NCBI GenBank assembly: GCA_047605685.1
Contig: JASGFF010000063.1
Location: 1-15,488, forward strand
Length of the DNA: 15,488 nt
Direction of reading: 5' to 3'
Source of the DNA: JAUASV01 sp047605685
GTDB taxonomy: Bacteria; Actinomycetota; Actinomycetes; Actinomycetales; Microbacteriaceae
In this document: positions 12,372 through 15,488 of the stretch, one piece after another
Position numbering within the stretch: the first letter of the stretch is position 1
How the letters are laid out: every line of letters starts with the position of its first letter
The notes under the pieces: generated by a model
Seen by the model: the letters and a program-made list of their open reading frames with translations, nothing else
What the model was told of the DNA's origin: nothing
Database searches by the model: none
Position numbers and translations under genes: made by a program

Positions 12372-13706
12372 TCAGGGCTTGCGGGTATGGATGTAGCCGA
12401 TGTACTTGGTGTCGCTGTTCGACTTCTTCGCCTGGCCGTAGCCGAGGAAGGACACCCCGACCTTGTTGCGCGCGTGCTTCGGGAAGTAGCTCGAGTCGAT
12501 CACGACCGTCGCCTTCGAGTTGGAGCCGACGATGCCGGTGCCGATGATCGTGCCCTTGTAGGTGACCTTGACGACACCGCCCACCGGGCTCGCCATCGAG
12601 AACACCTTGACGACATAGGTCGCCGTCTTGCCCCAGGTGACGTGCGTCGGCCGCTTCACCTTGGTGATGCTCGTGATCACCGTGGAGCCGCTGGGGATCG
12701 GCGTCGTGATGAAGCCCGCCGTGGAGGCGCTCTCCGAGATGCTCGTGACCGTCACGCCCTTGCCGACCGAGGGGACGGTCGGGATGACGCCCGAGGTGTC
12801 GGTGTAGCCGACGACGAAGGCACGACCGTCGCTGCGCAGCAGCACGGCCGAGTACTCGCCGGCGCTCACCGCGCTCCAGCCGAGGCCCCGGGCGATCGAG
12901 GGCGCCGAGATCGTGCCCTTGCTCGTGGTGCCCGCGGTGATCAGCGCGCCGTCGGAACGGATGAAGTAGGCCTGGCTGGATGCCTCGACATAGTCGTAGC
13001 TCATGCCGGAGGGCAGCTTCGGCACCGTGATCTGCGGCAGCACCGTGGACTTCGAGGTGCGGATGTCGACGCCCTTGACCTTGCCGGTGGAGTGCAGCAG
13101 CAACACGTACTGCGAGCCGTAGGTGGATGCCTGCACGTAGTCGCTCGAGGTGGTGACCCGCTCCCAGTAGACCGGGCTCGTGCTCGTGCTGCGGTCGTCG
13201 TAGTAGACGGAGAAGATCACGGCATGCCCGTCGCTGCGCAGCGCCGTCACCGCGGTGCCGCCCGAGGCGATCGCGGTGTACGTCACGCCGTCGGGGAGGT
13301 CGGGCACGTGCAAGGGCTCGCTGTAGGGGTCGGAGGCGTAGACGATCTGGCCGTCGCTGCGCAGCAGCACCGTCACGTCGCCGGTCGCGTCGACATCGGT
13401 GTAGGTCACGCCGTCAGGCAGGGTGGGGATGTCGAGGCTGCCGTTCGTGTCGGTGCCGGCCCCGACCACCTGGCCGTCGCTGCGCAGCCACAGGGTCTGC
13501 GTGGTGCCCGTCGACACCTTCGTGTAGGTGACGCCGTCCGGCAGCGTCGGAGGCGTGGCCTGGTCGCCGGTGCTCGCACCGGTGACGTAATAGCCCGTGG
13601 TCGCGGCGCTCGCCGAGGTCGCCGTGAGCCCTGTGACGATGACGGCCACGGCGGCGATGCCGGCGATCACCGCCATCCGTGCTCGGCTGGTGGGTGTGCG
13701 TGTCAT
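12372..13706 (-). CDS. Secreted RCC1-like beta-propeller protein
   Basis: The 444-residue exported protein has a signal peptide (basic start, hydrophobic 12-27, likely cleavage after ASA, 32-34). Residues 43-330 hold blade-like repeats: LPDGVTYT recurs at 55, 96 and 137, and LRSDG-type strands at 74, 115, 156, 204 (degenerate), 249 and 290, mostly 41 residues apart. This is the pattern of RCC1/BNR-type propellers in actinobacterial surface proteins. Residues 340-444 form a beta-rich Ig-like domain with Lys-rich strands (TSITKVKRPTHVTWGKTATY, then GGVVKVTYKG). No catalytic residues, sortase motif or C-terminal TM helix were seen, so it is probably released or bound non-covalently. The start is ATG at 13706 because the signal peptide follows; the longer upstream frame is GC-rich leader. 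Role unknown; adhesion or binding is a guess. Confidence 0.85.
   Translation of the reverse strand: MTRTPTSRARMAVIAGIAAVAVIVTGLTATSASAATTGYYVTGASTGDQATPPTLPDGVTYTKVSTGTTQTLWLRSDGQVVGAGTDTNGSLDIPTLPDGVTYTDVDATGDVTVLLRSDGQIVYASDPYSEPLHVPDLPDGVTYTAIASGGTAVTALRSDGHAVIFSVYYDDRSTSTSPVYWERVTTSSDYVQASTYGSQYVLLLHSTGKVKGVDIRTSKSTVLPQITVPKLPSGMSYDYVEASSQAYFIRSDGALITAGTTSKGTISAPSIARGLGWSAVSAGEYSAVLLRSDGRAFVVGYTDTSGVIPTVPSVGKGVTVTSISESASTAGFITTPIPSGSTVITSITKVKRPTHVTWGKTATYVVKVFSMASPVGGVVKVTYKGTIIGTGIVGSNSKATVVIDSSYFPKHARNKVGVSFLGYGQAKKSNSDTKYIGYIHTRKP
13176..13544 (-). repeat. Three 123-bp repeats encoding propeller blades
   Basis: Units 13544-13422, 13421-13299 and 13298-13176 each encode one 41-residue blade. 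Stretches such as GCCGTCGCTGCGCAGC recur identically at 13227, 13350 and 13473 (and again near 12828), so identity is at DNA as well as protein level. That points to internal duplication or ongoing homogenisation of blades. Confidence 0.7.
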
Positions 13707-13720
13707 CTCACTCGTCTCTC

Positions 13721-13743
13721 TCGCTCGTTCCTGTCGCTCGTTC
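13721..13743 (-). repeat. Direct 10-bp repeats in the purine-rich leader of the propeller gene
   Basis: TCGCTCGTTC occurs at 13721-13730 and 13734-13743; the minus-strand transcript reads GAACGAGCGA twice. With GAGAGA and GAGTGAG it gives a purine-rich stretch of about 45 nt up to the ATG, without a classical Shine-Dalgarno. Confidence 0.6.
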
Positions 13744-13830
13744 TCGTTCGTGGTTCCGTGCGGGCCTGGCACGGCGCCCTGGCGCGAGCGCGGCGCAGCA
13801 CCCGGGCCCATTGTCAGCAGGGTCGGGACA

Positions 13831-13844
13831 CCCCCTCAAGGGGG
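13831..13844. promoter_or_regulatory. Candidate operator palindrome upstream of the propeller gene
   Basis: CCCCCTCAAGGGGG is a near-perfect palindrome with arms CCCCCT and AGGGGG. GACA precedes it and GACAC follows it, as direct rather than inverted flanks. It lies 27 bases downstream of a possible -10 and about 125 bases upstream of the start codon. It could be an operator or a small hairpin; no known regulator is recognised. Confidence 0.35.
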
Positions 13845-13870
13845 ACACGCCGAGCTCGGAGAAACGTGAC

Positions 13871-13876
13871 AAAATA
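13871..13876 (-). promoter_or_regulatory. Possible -10 element (TATTTT) for the propeller gene
   Basis: The only AT-rich patch in this region gives TATTTT on the minus strand, between the TadG-like stop and the palindrome at 13831. The implied leader is about 160 nt. No -35 is convincing. Confidence 0.3.
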
Positions 13877-13899
13877 CGACGCCGTGCCCGCCGGGGCGG

Positions 13900-14337
13900 T
13901 CAGCGCAGCACGGCGCGCGCCGTCGAGGTCGCCTCCACCCGCACGCCCTCCGGCAGCAGCGCCGCGAGAACCGGCGGGCGCCAGCGCGCGGAAAGGCGCA
14001 CGATCGCCGTCGATCCGCTCGCCGTCGCACCCTCCAGCCGGACTCCCGGGGCCGTCGCGGCCGGACGCCCGGCGAGGTAGCGGCGCACGGCGGCCTCGAC
14101 GTCCGCGTCGCGCAGGGCGACCGAGAGGGAACCGTCCGCGACCGAGACCTGGTCGAGCTCGAAGGCCTCCGCCCCGGCGAGCGCCGCCGCGTCGGCTACG
14201 TCGAACAGCCGCTTGCGCTCCAGGTAGAGGCTGGTGGCGCCGGCCGCGAGCAGCACGATCACGAGGCCGAGCGCGGCGACGCCCGCCACGAGCGGCAGGA
14301 TCGAGCCGCCGTCCGCCGCGAGCCGCTCGCGCGCCAT
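13900..14337 (-). CDS. TadG-like pilus assembly protein (TadE/G-like N-terminal domain)
   Basis: The 145-residue protein has a short basic N-terminus, then GGSILPLVAGVAALGLVIVLLAAG (10-33) as a single membrane segment. The SLYLERKRLFDVADAAALAGAEAFEL helix that follows is the hallmark of TadG-related Flp pilus proteins. The remainder (55-145) is a small extracytoplasmic domain. It is much shorter than full TadG of proteobacteria (which carry a vWA-like region), as usual in actinobacterial short TadG-like proteins. The ATG at 14337 has GAGG just upstream (tight spacing). A GTG at 14346 that overlaps the preceding stop as GTGA is an alternative adding three residues. It is last of the four-gene operon. 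Confidence 0.82.
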   Translation of the reverse strand: MARERLAADGGSILPLVAGVAALGLVIVLLAAGATSLYLERKRLFDVADAAALAGAEAFELDQVSVADGSLSVALRDADVEAAVRRYLAGRPAATAPGVRLEGATASGSTAIVRLSARWRPPVLAALLPEGVRVEATSTARAVLR

Positions 14338-14342
14338 CCTCC

Positions 14343-14789
14343 TCACCGCCCGACCCCGGCGAAGCGCGAGACCGGCTGCGTCGAGCTCGCCGAGATCGGC
14401 ACCGCGGTGCCGAGGCGGAGGTCGAGCAGGCTCGGCACGAGCGGCAGCGGAACGGATGCCCGCACCTCGACGGTGACGAGGGTGCGCGCTGCGAGGCATC
14501 CCGAGCCGCCGCAGTCGATCGTCACCGTCGCCCGGTCACGGTCGATGCCGAAGTCGGCGAGCGCCGTGGTCACCGCCCGCTCGGCGGCCGCGCGCGCGGC
14601 CGCCTCGTCGCTCTGCTGCACGAAGACGCGCGCTGCCTGCCGAGCGGCGCCCTCGACGGCGAGGGCGGCCCCCTGCACGGCGGCGATCGCCAGCACGAGG
14701 TAGACGAGCGGCACCAGCAGCACGACCGCGCCCGCGAGCAGCTCGATGGCGGCGGAGCCGCGCTCAGCCGACGCTCTCGACCACCGCAT
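14343..14789 (-). CDS. TadE-like pseudopilin (second copy)
   Basis: This 148-residue single-pass protein starts with RGSAAIELLAG (10-20): Gly11 at the -1 position and Glu16 at +5 of a type IV prepilin-type cleavage motif, followed by a hydrophobic helix (about 15-40). A helix rich in Ala/Arg/Gln (AARQAARVFVQQ) and a small domain with CGGSGC (two cysteines, likely a disulfide) follow. It is probably processed by a TadV-type peptidase not encoded here. The ATG at 14789 has GGAGG 9 bases upstream and overlaps the preceding gene by 26 bases, implying translational coupling. The longer upstream frame would move the motif away from the N-terminus. Confidence 0.85.
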   Translation of the reverse strand: MRWSRASAERGSAAIELLAGAVVLLVPLVYLVLAIAAVQGAALAVEGAARQAARVFVQQSDEAAARAAAERAVTTALADFGIDRDRATVTIDCGGSGCLAARTLVTVEVRASVPLPLVPSLLDLRLGTAVPISASSTQPVSRFAGVGR

Positions 14790-15159
14790 GGCCGCGCACC
14801 TCCAGCGGCGTCCCGGCACCGAGCAGACCGAGCACCGGCACGGGCGCCCGCACGGTGACGACGGCCGTCGTGATCCCGGCCGCGGTCTCGGTGCCGGCCG
14901 TCACGTGCCGGGCGTAGGGGTCGCCGAGGGCGGTGGCGAGCAGGTCGCGGGTGCGCTCGGCGCCGTCGGCGGGCGTGTTGCCGGCGAGGGCAGCGTAGCG
15001 GGCGCCCTCGGCGGCGGCGTCGAGCGCCGTGTTGCGCACCAGCAGCGCGAGGCCGAGCTGCATCACCGAGAGCGCCACGAGCACCAGCAGCCCGCCGACG
15101 AGGACGAACTCGGCGGCGGCGCTGCCCGCGTCGCCCGCCCGCACAACCGGCGTCCGCAC
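14764..15159 (-). CDS. TadE-like pseudopilin (first copy)
   Basis: The 131-residue protein contains AGSAAAEFVLVGGLLVLVALSV (11-32): Gly12 with Glu17 at +5 gives the prepilin-type motif, followed by a single TM helix and the LDAAAEGARYAALAG helix typical of TadE. The small C-terminal beta domain ends in the Val-rich strand VRGHAVVESV. Minor pseudopilins of this type are thought to initiate or tune Flp pilus assembly. The start is GTG at 15159, three bases after the upstream stop, without a Shine-Dalgarno, so reinitiation from the upstream gene is likely. The two TadE-like proteins share the N-terminal motif but little else, so this is not a recent duplication. Confidence 0.85.
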   Translation of the reverse strand: MRTPVVRAGDAGSAAAEFVLVGGLLVLVALSVMQLGLALLVRNTALDAAAEGARYAALAGNTPADGAERTRDLLATALGDPYARHVTAGTETAAGITTAVVTVRAPVPVLGLLGAGTPLEVRGHAVVESVG

Positions 15160-15162
15160 GGC

Positions 15163-15336
15163 TCAGAACGCGGTGACGCGGTCGATCGCCTGCTGGAACA
15201 CCTCGGAGAGCGCGGGGCCGGCGAGACCCCAGATCAGGATCACGAGGCCCGCGGTCATGAGACAGATGAGCACCCAGCCGGGCACGTCGCCACGGTCCTC
15301 GGCGAGCCGAGGCAGAAGGGATCGGATGCGCGCCAT
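15163..15336 (-). CDS. Small Flp pilin-like membrane protein, 57 residues
   Basis: The sequence begins MARIRSLLPRLAEDRGDVPG, then a single hydrophobic helix (about 21-42), and ends LSEVFQQAIDRVTAF. Size, position directly before two TadE genes, and charged start plus helix fit the small pilin-like protein of actinobacterial Tad clusters. The segment GDVPGWVL resembles a prepilin cleavage region, but the +5 position after Gly16 is Trp, not the canonical Glu, so processing is uncertain. The ATG at 15336 has an excellent GGGAGG 4 bases upstream. It was found by reading the minus strand directly. It may be the major subunit or an accessory; which cannot be told from sequence. Confidence 0.78.
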   Translation of the reverse strand: MARIRSLLPRLAEDRGDVPGWVLICLMTAGLVILIWGLAGPALSEVFQQAIDRVTAF

Positions 15337-15431
15337 GGCACCTCCCGGGTCGAACTGTCAGCGAGGAATGCCCGCCATGATGCCCGCCACCCGTTCGGGG
15401 GGTTGCCGCTCTCCACAGGGGATCGTGCCCG

Positions 15432-15437
15432 AGGCTA
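15432..15437 (-). promoter_or_regulatory. Putative -10 element (TAGCCT) for the pilus operon
   Basis: TAGCCT on the minus strand lies 95 bases upstream of the small pilin gene. It overlaps TAGCTG (15436-15441) on the plus strand, giving possible face-to-face promoters for the divergent genes. Confidence 0.4.
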
Positions 15438-15464
15438 GCTGTAGTTCCCCGGGAGGTTGCGAAC

Positions 15465-15488
15465 GTGAGCGCGACCGCTTCGATCAGC
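15465..15488 (+). CDS. Start of an unidentified plus-strand gene (truncated by window end)
   Basis: GTG at 15465 is preceded by a perfect GGGAGG (15451-15456) with 8-base spacing, and by TAGCTG at 15436. Eight codons are visible (MSATASIS) with no stop. The product cannot be identified. Confidence 0.55.

Noticed and set aside
13176..13544. CRISPR-like or other regular array
   Set aside because: The repeats are in-frame coding blades of 123 bp without unique spacers.
11685..14858. 1057-codon plus-strand frame
   Set aside because: It runs out of frame through the MFS gene, across the intergenic hairpins and antisense to the propeller and pilus genes. No domain or start signal.
15337..15488. 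Minus-strand open frame entering from the right edge (possible TadC end)
   Set aside because: One minus frame is open, but its residues lack TadC-like hydrophobic helices and it runs into the pilin start without a stop. The plus-strand start with GGGAGG is better supported.

Overview
The window is GC-rich, compact, mostly minus-strand bacterial chromosome. Gene content and order (rpsB-tsf / pyrH-frr-cdsA-DivIVA-like; prfB / ftsE-ftsX-smpB; a TadE/TadE/TadG pilus set) point to an actinobacterium. The Ala/Glu-rich S2 tail, the double DivIVA-like protein and the C-terminal transglycosylase type fit Microbacteriaceae best. The family is an inference from protein character; no search was run.

Layout from left to right. 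Positions 1-55 hold the tail of a plus-strand gene, separated by a bidirectional terminator from a secreted transglycosylase-like protein (151-765, minus). Next come the minus-strand genes DivIVA-like (845-1399), cdsA (1412-2377), frr (2378-2929) and pyrH (2977-3690), which look like one operon. A strong hairpin separates them from tsf (3798-4628) and rpsB (4695-5690). The 362-base gap 5691-6052 carries a long, possibly structured rpsB leader and the start region of a divergent secreted M23 peptidase (6053-6595). smpB, ftsX and ftsE follow on the minus strand (6654-8891). A small plus-strand membrane protein with a PH-like domain (9023-9634) sits between ftsE and prfB (9759-10865, minus). A plus-strand MFS transporter (10960-12168) is divergent from prfB. 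A gap of about 200 bases (12169-12371) holds two large inverted repeats. Beyond it lie a secreted beta-propeller protein (12372-13706, minus) and a four-gene pilus operon (13900-15336, minus: small pilin-like, TadE, TadE, TadG-like). A plus-strand gene starts at the right edge.

How the genes fit together: the core genes serve translation (S2, EF-Ts, RRF, RF2, SmpB), pyrimidine and phospholipid supply (PyrH, CdsA), and division or wall turnover (FtsEX, DivIVA-like, M23 peptidase, transglycosylase). The right third is surface and secretion biology.

Most notable observations: (1) a nested inverted repeat at 12202-12262, whose 23-bp arms each contain a 16-bp perfect palindrome with an AATT centre; (2) an exact 50-bp tandem duplication that copies the prfB terminator together with the last codons of prfB; (3) a recurring TAG(A/C/G)(C/G)T hexamer placed 7-10 nt before the start codon of five genes, most of which lack a convincing Shine-Dalgarno, suggesting leaderless mRNAs; (4) a long rpsB leader with several hairpins; (5) a stand-alone TadE/TadG cassette with a divergent gene where tadABC would be expected. 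No tRNA, rRNA, CRISPR, transposase or phage gene was seen, and no clearly new multi-gene system.
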